From Syntrophaceae bacterium UBA6255 (GTDB lineage: Bacteria; Desulfobacterota; Syntrophia; Syntrophales; Smithellaceae): 14,483 bases of DNA. A program made the translations under genes and the position numbers. The notes beneath the pieces are model-generated. The model made no database searches. It was not told where the DNA came from and saw nothing but the letters and a program-made list of their open reading frames with translations. Shown here piece after piece: positions 1-6,928 of the stretch (position 1 is the first letter of the stretch; each line of letters starts with the position of its first letter). The stretch covers positions 1 through 14,483 of the forward strand of contig DJVN01000079.1 of NCBI GenBank assembly GCA_002441205.1. Reading direction: 5' to 3'.

Positions 1-7
1 GTGTGCA

Positions 8-29
8 ACCCCACAGCAAGCTGTGGGGT
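8..29. other. Short perfect hairpin at window edge
   Basis: Positions 8-16 pair perfectly with 21-29 (9 bp, CCCCACAG against CTGTGGGG plus one A-T) around a 4-base loop, CAAG. No T-run follows on either side within a few bases, so it is not a typical intrinsic terminator. It lies next to a dispersed palindromic repeat and a bidirectional terminator and may be part of the same intergenic repeat cluster. Confidence 0.5.
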
Positions 30-40
30 AGTTCAACTTG

Positions 41-82
41 CCAATTCCGCTGTGCTTCGCTTTCGGAATTGGAGTTTCACTA
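41..82. repeat. Dispersed 42-bp palindromic repeat, copy 1
   Basis: A 9-bp perfect inverted repeat (41-49 CCAATTCCG against 64-72 CGGAATTGG) with a 14-base loop is followed by a conserved 10-base tail ending in TTTCACTA. The same 42-base unit recurs at 11168-11209 with no gaps and 35 of 42 matching bases by hand alignment. It sits directly beside the terminator at 85-124, so both copies are in gene-free, operon-end DNA. The family is not recognised; a REP-like or miniature element is possible. Confidence 0.55.
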
Positions 83-84
83 AA

Positions 85-124
85 ATTAACGGGCTTCGGA
101 ATCGTATCCACAAAGCCCGTTAAT
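85..124. terminator. Bidirectional intrinsic terminator
   Basis: A perfect 12-bp stem joins 85-96 (ATTAACGGGCTT) to 113-124, with a 16-base loop. On the plus strand six T residues follow at 127-132. On the minus strand the stem is followed by TTTA (84-81). It lies 60 bases past the stop of the minus-strand NlpC/P60 gene and so probably ends that transcript, and also ends any plus-strand gene entering from the left edge. Confidence 0.75.
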
Positions 125-184
125 GGTTTTTTGCTCAGATTAGTAAAGGTGGTTATATAAAAATTAATCATTAATTCAGATACT

Positions 185-1201
185 TTATCCTCCTATCGGC
201 AATTCTTTTATCCTGACAGCGCGTTGAAATCTTTCCTGATAAAAAGGGTGCTCCAGCGAATCAATTCGAACACGCCTCTTTTTTGACGAGGCGTGAATGA
301 ATTCGCTGTTTCCTATGTAAATTCCAACATGTCCGAATGAACGGTTGGTGCGGAAGAAAACCAGATCTCCTTTAGCCAGCTCTTCGATATCGACTGTGAC
401 GCCGACTTCAGATTGGTCACGGGCAACTCGCGGTAAATTTACGTTGAAACTTCGATAAACCTTTTGAACAAAGGCAGAGCAGTCAATTCCCCTTTTTGAC
501 GTTCCGCCAAGTCTATAAGGCGCTCCCAGGAAGCCGGATGCCTTTTTAATCAATCTTTGCATTTCATTAGTACTTTCCCATTTTCCCAGAAATTCTTCTC
601 CACTGACAAAGCGGTAAACACTTGTCCATAAACTTTCTTCATTACTGTATGCTTCTTCTGTGTCTGTATTTTCATCTGCGATTGTATCCGCTTCTTCGTT
701 TGTCTCTTCAACTAAATCTTCATCTTTGTGTGTTGAAAGGTTTGTTTGTTTTTGGGGCTGAGAGGTCGATTTTGCCAATATAATTTTCTGCCCGATCCGA
801 ATCGTCCTTGAATTTAAATGGTTTAGAGCCACCAATTTTTTTAAAGGGATGTTGTTTTTATGCGCAATCTTGGAAAGAGAATCGCCTTTTTTGACCACGT
901 AATAAGATGAATTTGTTTTCCGGGAAGCAACACGTTTAGATGAATTAGCTTGCTTAACGGCAACAGAGTTAGAAGAACGTTTTTTTTGGCCAATTTTTAA
1001 AATTTGGTTGGCTTTAATTTTGGATTGATGAAGATTATTAACTTTCTTGATGTCACTGATGCTGATGTCGAATTTTTTTGAAATGCTGGAAAGGGTATCC
1101 CCTTTTTTCACTTTATAATGAACTGCATGAGCGTTGAAACTAAAACCGCACAATAATAAAAGGACAAAAAGTCCTGAAAGTAAAAAAATCCGCCGTTTCA
1201 T
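185..1201 (-). CDS. Secreted LysM-LysM-NlpC/P60 peptidoglycan hydrolase
   Basis: A predicted endopeptidase that cleaves peptide stems of peptidoglycan, exported and held on the wall by LysM repeats. The 338-aa product has a positively charged, hydrophobic signal peptide (about 1-26, ending AHA), LysM repeats at about 28-70 and 99-142, an acidic Glu/Asp/Thr-rich linker (about 158-190), and an NlpC/P60 domain at about 215-332. The expected triad is visible: Cys241 in GIDCSAF, His291 in FGHVGIYIG and His303 in FIHAS. The ATG at 1201 has AGGAGG (1216-1211 on the minus strand) 9 bases upstream. It is transcribed away from mtgA, another wall-acting gene, and ends before a strong terminator. The family assignment is secure; the exact bond cut (for example D-glutamyl-diamino acid) is inferred from the family only. 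Confidence 0.93.
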   Translation of the reverse strand: MKRRIFLLSGLFVLLLLCGFSFNAHAVHYKVKKGDTLSSISKKFDISISDIKKVNNLHQSKIKANQILKIGQKKRSSNSVAVKQANSSKRVASRKTNSSYYVVKKGDSLSKIAHKNNIPLKKLVALNHLNSRTIRIGQKIILAKSTSQPQKQTNLSTHKDEDLVEETNEEADTIADENTDTEEAYSNEESLWTSVYRFVSGEEFLGKWESTNEMQRLIKKASGFLGAPYRLGGTSKRGIDCSAFVQKVYRSFNVNLPRVARDQSEVGVTVDIEELAKGDLVFFRTNRSFGHVGIYIGNSEFIHASSKKRRVRIDSLEHPFYQERFQRAVRIKELPIGG

Positions 1202-1318
1202 AATGAAATGCCTCCTTTGTTACGGGGGGTATTATCCTATTAACGGTGTACATATTTCGATTAATTTTTTTCATATTTATAACCGAAAAATAAATAACAA
1301 GTTGCTGTACACACCAAT

Positions 1319-1346
1319 TTTACATCTTTTTAGTAAAATGTATAAT
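1319..1346 (+). promoter_or_regulatory. Candidate sigma-70 promoter toward mtgA
   Basis: TTTACA at 1319-1324 (5 of 6 to the -35 consensus), a 16-base spacer and a perfect TATAAT at 1341-1346. It points to mtgA but leaves a leader of about 255 bases, so either the leader is long or another nearer promoter exists. The region is AT-rich, which raises the chance of a fortuitous match. Confidence 0.35.
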
Positions 1347-1365
1347 TAACTAAATGATTTACAGG

Positions 1366-1395
1366 TGACATACTAAAACTGTGAGGGTATGTCAA
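1366..1395 (-). promoter_or_regulatory. Inverted repeat overlapping a -35-like element
   Basis: TGACATAC at 1366-1373 is repeated in inverted form as GTATGTCA at 1387-1394, with a 13-base spacer. Read on the minus strand this gives TTGACA (1395-1390), 17 bases, then TATGTC (1372-1367), a promoter with a perfect -35 but a poor -10. The geometry would suit a repressor or activator site on the NlpC/P60 promoter. Function is inferred; the symmetry is seen directly. Confidence 0.35.
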
Positions 1396-1606
1396 ATTTA
1401 TTTTACAAATTTAAACGGTGTAATTTTATAAGGCTTTATAATAATTAACTTTTTATACAAGCAACCTCTGTTTAATTATGTAAATTAATATTGGATTTTA
1501 TGTTGATTTTCGGTTATGGCAGTGCCTGTTTAAAATTGTCTCTTGATCAGGGGCGGGTGCTTTGCTTTGAGACAGGGAATATCAATTTAATGTATGAAGG
1601 ATTAAG

Positions 1607-2509
1607 ATGCGATTTATTTGGAGAAATATTTCAATAATTTTAATTTTAGTCTTGACGTATCTTTTTATCGATGTGGGACGCTATTTTTTTTATCCCAGCG
1701 TGGCCTCTTTGAAGAAAAATTACCCCGAAAAAACCGCGTTCATGAAATATCGTGAAAAAGTCTGGGAAAAAAAAGGCATGAATAAGAAGGTTGCGAATAT
1801 CAGAGTTCCTCTTTCCCAAATCTCGCCTTATGCGATGAAAGCCGTGATTATAGCCGAGGACGATAAGTTCTGGTCTCATGAGGGGTTTGATTTTGAGGCC
1901 ATGCAGAAGGCACTGGAAAAAGACATTAAGAAGAAGAAATTCAAAGCCGGCGGCAGTACCATTTCTCAGCAGCTTGCGAAAAATCTATATCTTTCTCCGT
2001 CAAAGAACCCTGTCCGGAAAATCAAAGAAGCGATTCTGACCTGGCGCATGGAGCGCCATTTAAGCAAAAAAAGGATCATGGAGCTGTACCTGAATGTTGC
2101 GGAATGGGGTGACGGAGTTTTTGGTATCGAAGCCGCCGCCCGCAGACATTACGGAAAAAGCGCTGCCGCATTGGGCCCCCGGGAAGCGGCGGTGCTGGCT
2201 TCGATCCTGCCCAATCCCATCAAATATAAACCTCATGGTTCATCAAGATACGTGGTTAACCGTTCAGAAAGAATTTACCGGATTATGGTGCGTCGGGGCA
2301 TTGTGATTCCTGAGTATGAAGACGTGATCTCCGAACCTGATGAAAGTGAAGGTCAAACTGTCGACCAAGTTGGCGCATATGTTCCTGAAGAGACCGGACA
2401 GGAACATGAATCCATTCAACCTATGGACGAAAAAAAGGAAGAAACCGTTCCGGAAGAACAGAAAGCAACTCCTGTTCTTCCGGAAACAGAAAAAAAACCA
2501 ATTCCCTGA
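1607..2509 (+). CDS. mtgA: Monofunctional peptidoglycan glycosyltransferase MtgA
   Basis: Polymerises lipid II into glycan strands at the outer face of the inner membrane (GT51 family). The 300-aa product has one N-terminal membrane anchor (about 7-24) and the GT51 signatures in order: the catalytic-Glu motif EDDKFWSHEG (84-93), GGSTISQQLAKNLYL (115-129), the RKIKE segment (137-141), ELYLN (159-163) and VFGIEAAARRHYGK (171-184). No transpeptidase domain follows, which separates it from bifunctional class A PBPs. About 60 residues of acidic, Pro/Glu/Gln-rich sequence (about 240-300) extend past the usual MtgA end (family members are commonly about 230-250 aa) and look disordered. The ATG has AAGGA 5 bases upstream. 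The gene converges on the thiolase gene with an 11-base gap after the stop. Confidence 0.93.
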   Translation: MRFIWRNISIILILVLTYLFIDVGRYFFYPSVASLKKNYPEKTAFMKYREKVWEKKGMNKKVANIRVPLSQISPYAMKAVIIAEDDKFWSHEGFDFEAMQKALEKDIKKKKFKAGGSTISQQLAKNLYLSPSKNPVRKIKEAILTWRMERHLSKKRIMELYLNVAEWGDGVFGIEAAARRHYGKSAAALGPREAAVLASILPNPIKYKPHGSSRYVVNRSERIYRIMVRRGIVIPEYEDVISEPDESEGQTVDQVGAYVPEETGQEHESIQPMDEKKEETVPEEQKATPVLPETEKKPIP

Positions 2510-2521
2510 GGGGAGTCCCTT

Positions 2522-3775
2522 TTATAATATTTCAATGGCGCAGGCCATGGAAACGCCGCCGCCGCCGCAAAGGGTGGCCAGACCCAGCGTCTTGCCATGC
2601 TTTTGCATGGCGTGAATCAGCGTAACCATTATTCTGCTTCCGGTAGAACCCACAGGATGTCCCAGGCCGATGCCGCTGCCGTTGATATTGGTAATTTCAC
2701 GATTTAAACCAAGTTCCTTTTCACAACCAAGATACTGGCCGGCGAAAGCTTCGTTGACTTCGCACAGCTCAAAAGCGCCCAGCGTAAGTTTCGGATCGTT
2801 CTTTAGCAGGTTTTTTACGGCCGGAACCGGACTTAAGCCCATTACGGACGGATGACAGCCGCCGCGTCCGCAGGAGCGGATTCTGGCGATCGGTTTCATG
2901 CCCAATTCCCTGGCTTTTTCCGCCGACATAATGATCATGGCGGAAGCGCCATCGTTGAGTCCTGAGGAATTACCGGCCGTGACCTTACCGACCTTGGGGA
3001 TAAATGCCGGAGGCAGGGCTTTCAACTGATCCATGGTTAATCCGGGACGGAAATGTTCGTCCTTATCAAAGATGACAGGCGGCTTGCCTTTTTTCTGTGG
3101 AAGCTCGACCGGTACGATCTCATCTTTGAAATCGCCATTCCTGGTGGCGCGCTCGACGCTGTTGTGGCTGCGCAGGGCGACCTCGTCCATTTCCTCGCGG
3201 CTGATGTTCAACAACTGGGCGATCAATTCCGCGGTATGTCCCATAATGTAAGGTTTGCCCTTTAAGCTCTCAAAAGGCTGTCCTGATTTGACGGGGCCGT
3301 CGTCGGAAAGCGGCATGACATAGGAACCGCAGTGTAATGCGCGGATCATGGCATCGACAAAAACCGAGTCCTGGAGACGGCATCCCCACCGGGCGCCAAA
3401 ACTTACATAAGGCACACCGGACATATGCTCCACGCCGCCGGCCAGAATAATATCGGCCATCCCGGCCTGAATCATCGCCGCACCGGAAAGCACGGCTTCC
3501 ATGCCGGAAATGCACACACGATTGACGGTTACAGCGGTTACTGAGTCCGGAATACCCGCCAAAAGAGCACCCACCCTGGCCGTGTTGAGCGTATTGCAGT
3601 CTTCAATACAACAACCGAAGCGAACATCATCAATTATCGCCGGTTCTATGCCCGCGCGTTTAATGGCCTCTTTCATGACGACCGCCGCGATTCTGGCTCC
3701 GATCACGTCCTTTAATGTTCCTCCGAATGTTCCTATCGCTGTTCTGCACGCCGAAACAATTACAACATCCTTCAT
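2522..3775 (-). CDS. Acetyl-CoA acetyltransferase (thiolase)
   Basis: Condenses two acetyl-CoA, or cleaves 3-ketoacyl-CoA with CoA, in the cytoplasm. The 417-aa product has the thiolase active site: nucleophile Cys88 in NRVCISGMEA, NEAFAGQ (341-347), the His373 loop GSGIGLGHPVGSTGSR, and the acid/base Cys403 in TLCGGGG. It is longer than the usual roughly 390 aa; about 20 extra residues lie near 148-178, before MGHTAE, in the region corresponding to the substrate-binding loop domain. It is unusually rich in Cys (including 55, 56 and 60). The ATG has AAGGAG 8 bases upstream, and a 13-bp palindrome lies 43 bases upstream. It stands alone, not beside the crotonase genes 8 kb away. Whether it is biosynthetic or degradative, and its chain length, cannot be read from sequence. 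Confidence 0.93.
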   Translation of the reverse strand: MKDVVIVSACRTAIGTFGGTLKDVIGARIAAVVMKEAIKRAGIEPAIIDDVRFGCCIEDCNTLNTARVGALLAGIPDSVTAVTVNRVCISGMEAVLSGAAMIQAGMADIILAGGVEHMSGVPYVSFGARWGCRLQDSVFVDAMIRALHCGSYVMPLSDDGPVKSGQPFESLKGKPYIMGHTAELIAQLLNISREEMDEVALRSHNSVERATRNGDFKDEIVPVELPQKKGKPPVIFDKDEHFRPGLTMDQLKALPPAFIPKVGKVTAGNSSGLNDGASAMIIMSAEKARELGMKPIARIRSCGRGGCHPSVMGLSPVPAVKNLLKNDPKLTLGAFELCEVNEAFAGQYLGCEKELGLNREITNINGSGIGLGHPVGSTGSRIMVTLIHAMQKHGKTLGLATLCGGGGVSMACAIEIL

Positions 3776-3818
3776 TGTCTAAACTCCTTATATTTATGAT
3801 TATTTTCTTCTATCAAAG

Positions 3819-3831
3819 CTGAATGATTCAG
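3819..3831. promoter_or_regulatory. Candidate operator upstream of thiolase
   Basis: CTGAATGATTCAG is a perfect 6+1+6 palindrome whose near edge lies 43 bases upstream of the thiolase ATG. Dyads of this size and position are typical of dimeric repressor sites, for example TetR- or GntR-type regulators of fatty-acid genes. No regulator gene is adjacent, so the function is inferred. Confidence 0.3.
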
Positions 3832-4026
3832 ACAGACTTTTCAGAAGTAATTTCTTCAAACTAGTCAAACAAGCTTAAGCTGTTTGCAGCTCGTTGCTCC
3901 AACCTGTTTGTAAAAATGAATAAAACCGGACACTGCATATCTCATAACCGGTCTCAAAGTCAAGACCATGAATAGTCTGCAATGAAACGTTTGCGTAAAA
4001 AATTTCATAAAGAACGATGAGCGCGG

Positions 4027-4076
4027 TTTGGGTAAAGCACTGAAAGAGACTTGCCCGATGTGTATTTTTACCCAAA
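4027..4076. repeat. 10-bp inverted repeat with 30-base spacer
   Basis: TTTGGGTAAA (4027-4036) and TTTACCCAAA (4067-4076) are perfect reverse complements separated by 30 bases. No T-run follows that would make it a terminator. It could be two half-sites for a looping regulator, or the base of an RNA stem in a leader of the downstream lipoprotein gene (start 4279). Confidence 0.4.
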
Positions 4077-4278
4077 AATAAATGAAAAACACTTGCTCTT
4101 TTCAGTTGACCCGCTTTAAAAAATGATTAATAAGAAAGAAAAAAGAAGGGGGTGACGCCGGGGCGCAAATTGAAGAAATCGAAAAGAATTAGACGTTGAA
4201 AAAGAAGTGCAGCAAAAAATATCCGGTAACGGTTATTAAAATGTCCATACTTTAAAAAATATGAAAGGATGAATTTCC

Positions 4279-4920
4279 ATGAATAAGAAGATTTTTTGTT
4301 TGGTGGTTGCGTTATGTGTAAGTGTATTCTTTTTGATTTCATGTTCCGGTGGTAAAAATGCAGCCGAACTGGCAATTAAAGCGGCGGAAGAAGCTGTCAA
4401 TGTAACGAAGACTGAAGCAGTCAAGATAGTTCCGGATGAGGTCAAATCACTGGAAGATACACTCACTGCGGTAAAGGAGAAATTTATAAATGGTGATTAC
4501 AAAGCCGCCATGGAAGAAGCGACAACTCTCGCCAATAAAGCAAAAGAAGTTTTGGATGCGGCAAAAGCCAAAAAGGAAGAACTCACAATAAAATGGACGG
4601 AAATAAGCCAGGGACTTCCCAAAATGGTTGAAGATATTCAGGCCAAGATAGATTCTCTTTCCAAAGTAAAGAAGCTTCCGGCTAGCGTCACCAAAGAAGG
4701 ATTTGAAGAAGCTAAAGCCGGACTGGCTTCCGTAAAAGATGAATGGACCAAGATTCAAACCAGCTTTACGAGCGGCAATTTCGCTGAAGCTGTTAACGCT
4801 GCAACGTCCCTGAAAGATAAAGCTGTAAAAATTATGGAATCCTTGGGAATGAGCGTCCCTTCTTCTGAAACTCCGGCTGAGGCTCCTGCTCCGGCTGCTG
4901 TACCGGCTCCCGCTAAGTAA
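4279..4920 (+). CDS. Helical lipoprotein with an internal duplication, unknown function
   Basis: The 213-aa product has a short signal peptide and a lipobox, LISC (19-22), so it is predicted to be lipidated at Cys22 and anchored in the cell envelope. The mature part is almost entirely helical and rich in Ala, Lys and Glu. Two related segments are visible: NGDYKAAMEEATTLANKAKE (71-90) and SGNFAEAVNAATSLKDKAVK (165-184), each following a similar Lys/Glu-rich helix. This suggests an internal duplication of a TPR-like or coiled-coil hairpin. The last 20 residues are an Ala/Pro-rich tail that may be disordered. The ATG has AAAGGA 9 bases upstream. No neighbour shares its strand closely, so it is probably a single-gene unit ending near the hairpin at 4938. 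I do not recognise the family, and function is unknown. Confidence 0.85.
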   Translation: MNKKIFCLVVALCVSVFFLISCSGGKNAAELAIKAAEEAVNVTKTEAVKIVPDEVKSLEDTLTAVKEKFINGDYKAAMEEATTLANKAKEVLDAAKAKKEELTIKWTEISQGLPKMVEDIQAKIDSLSKVKKLPASVTKEGFEEAKAGLASVKDEWTKIQTSFTSGNFAEAVNAATSLKDKAVKIMESLGMSVPSSETPAEAPAPAAVPAPAK

Positions 4921-4937
4921 CAAAATTAGACTGAAAA

Positions 4938-4972
4938 GGGATATGTTCCAATATAGGGTTGGAACATATCCC
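4938..4972 (-). terminator. Strong intrinsic terminator (14-bp stem)
   Basis: Positions 4938-4951 pair perfectly with 4959-4972 around a 7-base loop. On the minus strand the stem is followed at once by TTTT (4937-4934), so it terminates the YihY/DUF4126 transcript whose last stop is at 4978. On the plus strand the nearest T-run is about 11 bases past the stem, so it may act only weakly for the lipoprotein gene that ends at 4920. Confidence 0.8.
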
Positions 4973-4977
4973 TGAAA

Positions 4978-5553
4978 CTAACCGTTTTTTGTTTGCCGCC
5001 TGCCGAAGATAAATCTGCCCATTTTTCTGACGGCAAAAAAGAAAAACAATACAATAAGTATCAGACAAACGATCGGAAGGATAATGGCCAGCAATGCCAC
5101 AATAATCGCGCCGATAAGTTCCAGCGTGGCAACGAGAGGGTTGCCGGTTCCTGCCGTGGCGAGCGATGATTTCGCGCGTAGTGCAACCGTGGCTCCCTGT
5201 ACCAATCCGGCCACTCCTCCTCCGGCAATCAGAGCCAGCGTCCATTTCAGAAACGGAGAAAGTTCCATGCCCATGGAAGCCGTTGTTATCGTACCGGCGA
5301 TTACGGCAGCGGGTGTGGCAATGATATCCAGAATATGGTCAACCCCGGGTATGTAATAAGCCAGTACTTCAATGACAGTAGCCGAAGCAAAGGCAATGGT
5401 CGCGTAAGTAGAGCCAATCCAGGCAAATCCCGCAGGCATTTGAATCTGCCCGCTCAATACCGCCAGGTTCATAATCAGCAGTGGAACAAAAATCCTGAAA
5501 CCGCATGCTGCGCTCAATCCAATGCCTACTGCTATTCCAAGTATCGTTTCCAT
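4978..5553 (-). CDS. DUF4126-family membrane protein
   Basis: The 191-aa integral membrane protein is of unknown function. It opens with the family-like segment GIGLSAACGFRIFVPLLIM (10-28) and carries the conserved loop around YYIPGVDHILDIIATPAA (66-83), a Gly-rich segment GGGVAGLVQGA (111-121), then a last long hydrophobic stretch (about 142-175) and a basic tail. Several transmembrane helices are evident. The start ATG has only a modest AGGG 4 bases upstream. It lies 37 bases past the stop of the YihY-like gene on the same strand, so the two are likely cotranscribed and may be translationally linked. The family name is from recognition of the sequence pattern; no role is claimed. Confidence 0.8.
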   Translation of the reverse strand: METILGIAVGIGLSAACGFRIFVPLLIMNLAVLSGQIQMPAGFAWIGSTYATIAFASATVIEVLAYYIPGVDHILDIIATPAAVIAGTITTASMGMELSPFLKWTLALIAGGGVAGLVQGATVALRAKSSLATAGTGNPLVATLELIGAIIVALLAIILPIVCLILIVLFFFFAVRKMGRFIFGRRQTKNG

Positions 5554-5590
5554 TTTTCCCTTTTTGTAGCCGAAATTTTCGATGTCTAAA

Positions 5591-6928
5591 TCAGATTTCT
5601 TTTAGTAGTTTGTTTTCAGGAAGCTTTTCAATAGTTCTGCCGAAGGCTTCCAGTGAAGCGGACAGCGAAGCAAATTCAGGATTATCTGTAAAAGCCATTA
5701 TGTTGAGCCCTCTTTTTTCTAAGGCGTCGATCACGAACTGTATCGTTAACACGTTGATATCAATGGCCGGCTGGTATCCGAGGTCACCGTTTCCTTCGAT
5801 TTGGGCGGTTGAAGCGATATTGCTTTTAACAAGTTCAAAAAGAATTTCTTTGACAAAACGAATAGGAATTCCCAGTTCATTTGATATTTCCGTGGCGGTC
5901 ATTGGTTTTTCTCCCTGGACAAAGTTTTTAATCAGACGGCCGGTAACCTGTAAAGAGAGCAGTATCCGGAGGCGGCGACTCGACTGAAGCGCGTCCGGTT
6001 CAAACTCATAAGTATCAACATTCTGATAGGCGAAAGATACTTCCGCACCATACAAAACAATCAGCCAGCTTAACTGAAGCCAGGCGAGAAAAAGCGGCAG
6101 GGCTGCAAAACTTCCGTAAATGGCATTGTATTTAACAACTCCGACCTGAAACGTTATATATACCCACTGAACAATCTGGAAAATCGTGCCCGTAATTATT
6201 CCCGCCAGCAGGCCGGCGGGGAAACGCACTTTCGTATTCGGCATAAAAATATAAAGGAAGGTAAAAAGTATCCACATGAGTGTGTAGGGCAACAGTTTAA
6301 GCAAAAAGAAAATCAGCGAACTGAAACTCCCTAGAATGGTAAATTTTTCCATAATCATGGTTACCTGTGTGGTGATAAAGACATTAACGCCGCTGGAAAG
6401 AACGAATATAACGGGGCAGACCAATATGAGCGACAAATAGTCGCCGAACATCCGGCCAATCGTCCGTTTTTCCTTTATGCCCCAGATATCATTGAAAGAA
6501 TACTCTATCTGCCCCAGCATCTTGATTACCGCCCAGAAAAGCACGACCAGACCAACGCCGGCGATTAACCCGCCCCTGGTGTTTGCCAGAAGAGAATGGG
6601 AGAATTGGATGACGTTGGTGAGAATTGCCTCATGACCGGCCAGTTTATCGCGTAATTGAGCTTCAAGTATTTTCTCAAAACCGAAACCCTTGGCAATTCC
6701 AAAGGCCATCGCGGCAATGGGAACTATTGAAACAAGCGAATAAAAAGTCAAAGCGGAAGCTCGTAACTGGCATTTGTCTTCATCAAATCCCCTAACGGAA
6801 AGAAGCAATACTCTTAAGAGCTTAAGAAAAACGGATTTACCCGGCGAAAGCTGGGCGCGGCGAACTCTCCAGACATCGTGTTTTATGAAATTTGAAGCCT
6901 TTTGAATTTTCCCCCCTATATTTTTCAT
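5591..6928 (-). CDS. YihY/BrkB-family membrane protein with C-terminal winged helix
   Basis: A multi-pass inner-membrane protein of the family once mislabelled RNase BN; its transport substrate or role is unsettled. With the start used here it is 445 aa. It has a cytoplasmic N-terminus, about six membrane helices, and the family block YNAIYGSFAALPLFLAWLQL (267-286) followed by YGAEVSFAYQN (293-303). A C-terminal region (about 340-385) resembles a winged-helix/HTH fold, found in the longer YihY proteins. Start choice: the frame stays open to a TTG at 6949, but GGAGGG (6939-6934 on the minus strand) lies inside that extension, 5 bases before the ATG at 6928 and 2 before an ATG at 6931. The ATG at 6928 is therefore preferred. 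A consensus promoter lies about 110 bases upstream. The DUF4126 gene follows in the same unit. Confidence 0.9.
   Translation of the reverse strand: MKNIGGKIQKASNFIKHDVWRVRRAQLSPGKSVFLKLLRVLLLSVRGFDEDKCQLRASALTFYSLVSIVPIAAMAFGIAKGFGFEKILEAQLRDKLAGHEAILTNVIQFSHSLLANTRGGLIAGVGLVVLFWAVIKMLGQIEYSFNDIWGIKEKRTIGRMFGDYLSLILVCPVIFVLSSGVNVFITTQVTMIMEKFTILGSFSSLIFFLLKLLPYTLMWILFTFLYIFMPNTKVRFPAGLLAGIITGTIFQIVQWVYITFQVGVVKYNAIYGSFAALPLFLAWLQLSWLIVLYGAEVSFAYQNVDTYEFEPDALQSSRRLRILLSLQVTGRLIKNFVQGEKPMTATEISNELGIPIRFVKEILFELVKSNIASTAQIEGNGDLGYQPAIDINVLTIQFVIDALEKRGLNIMAFTDNPEFASLSASLEAFGRTIEKLPENKLLKEI

Larger units (their letters stand above)
1202..1606. other. AT-rich divergent intergenic region
   Basis: This 405-bp gap separates the divergent NlpC/P60 and mtgA genes. 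No coding frame looks convincing. It contains a sigma-70-like promoter (1319-1346, plus), an 8-bp inverted repeat overlapping a minus-strand TTGACA (1366-1395), an imperfect 16-bp AT-rich palindrome at 1426-1441 (TTATAAGGCTTTATAA), and a weak 6-bp inverted repeat (1537-1542 against 1569-1574) just before mtgA. Confidence 0.6.
3776..4278. other. 503-bp gene-free region between thiolase and lipoprotein genes
   Basis: No convincing gene is present. It holds a 13-bp palindrome near the thiolase start (3819-3831), a perfect 10-bp palindrome AGCTTAAGCT (3872-3881), and a 10-bp inverted repeat with a 30-base spacer (4027-4076). A possible plus-strand -35 (TTGACC, 4106-4111) has only a poor -10 partner. 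A minus-strand open frame (3875-4075, TTG start, no Shine-Dalgarno) has a protein-like composition but no other support. Confidence 0.5.

Noticed and set aside
2509..2523. Mini-hairpin AGGG/CCCT followed by TTT between mtgA and the thiolase gene
   Set aside because: The stem is only 4 bp, too weak to call a terminator.
4447..4923. 158-codon minus-strand open frame opposite the lipoprotein gene
   Set aside because: Its product is Arg/Ser/Phe-rich with no domain pattern, and it lies wholly antisense to a gene with a clear lipobox, duplication and Shine-Dalgarno.
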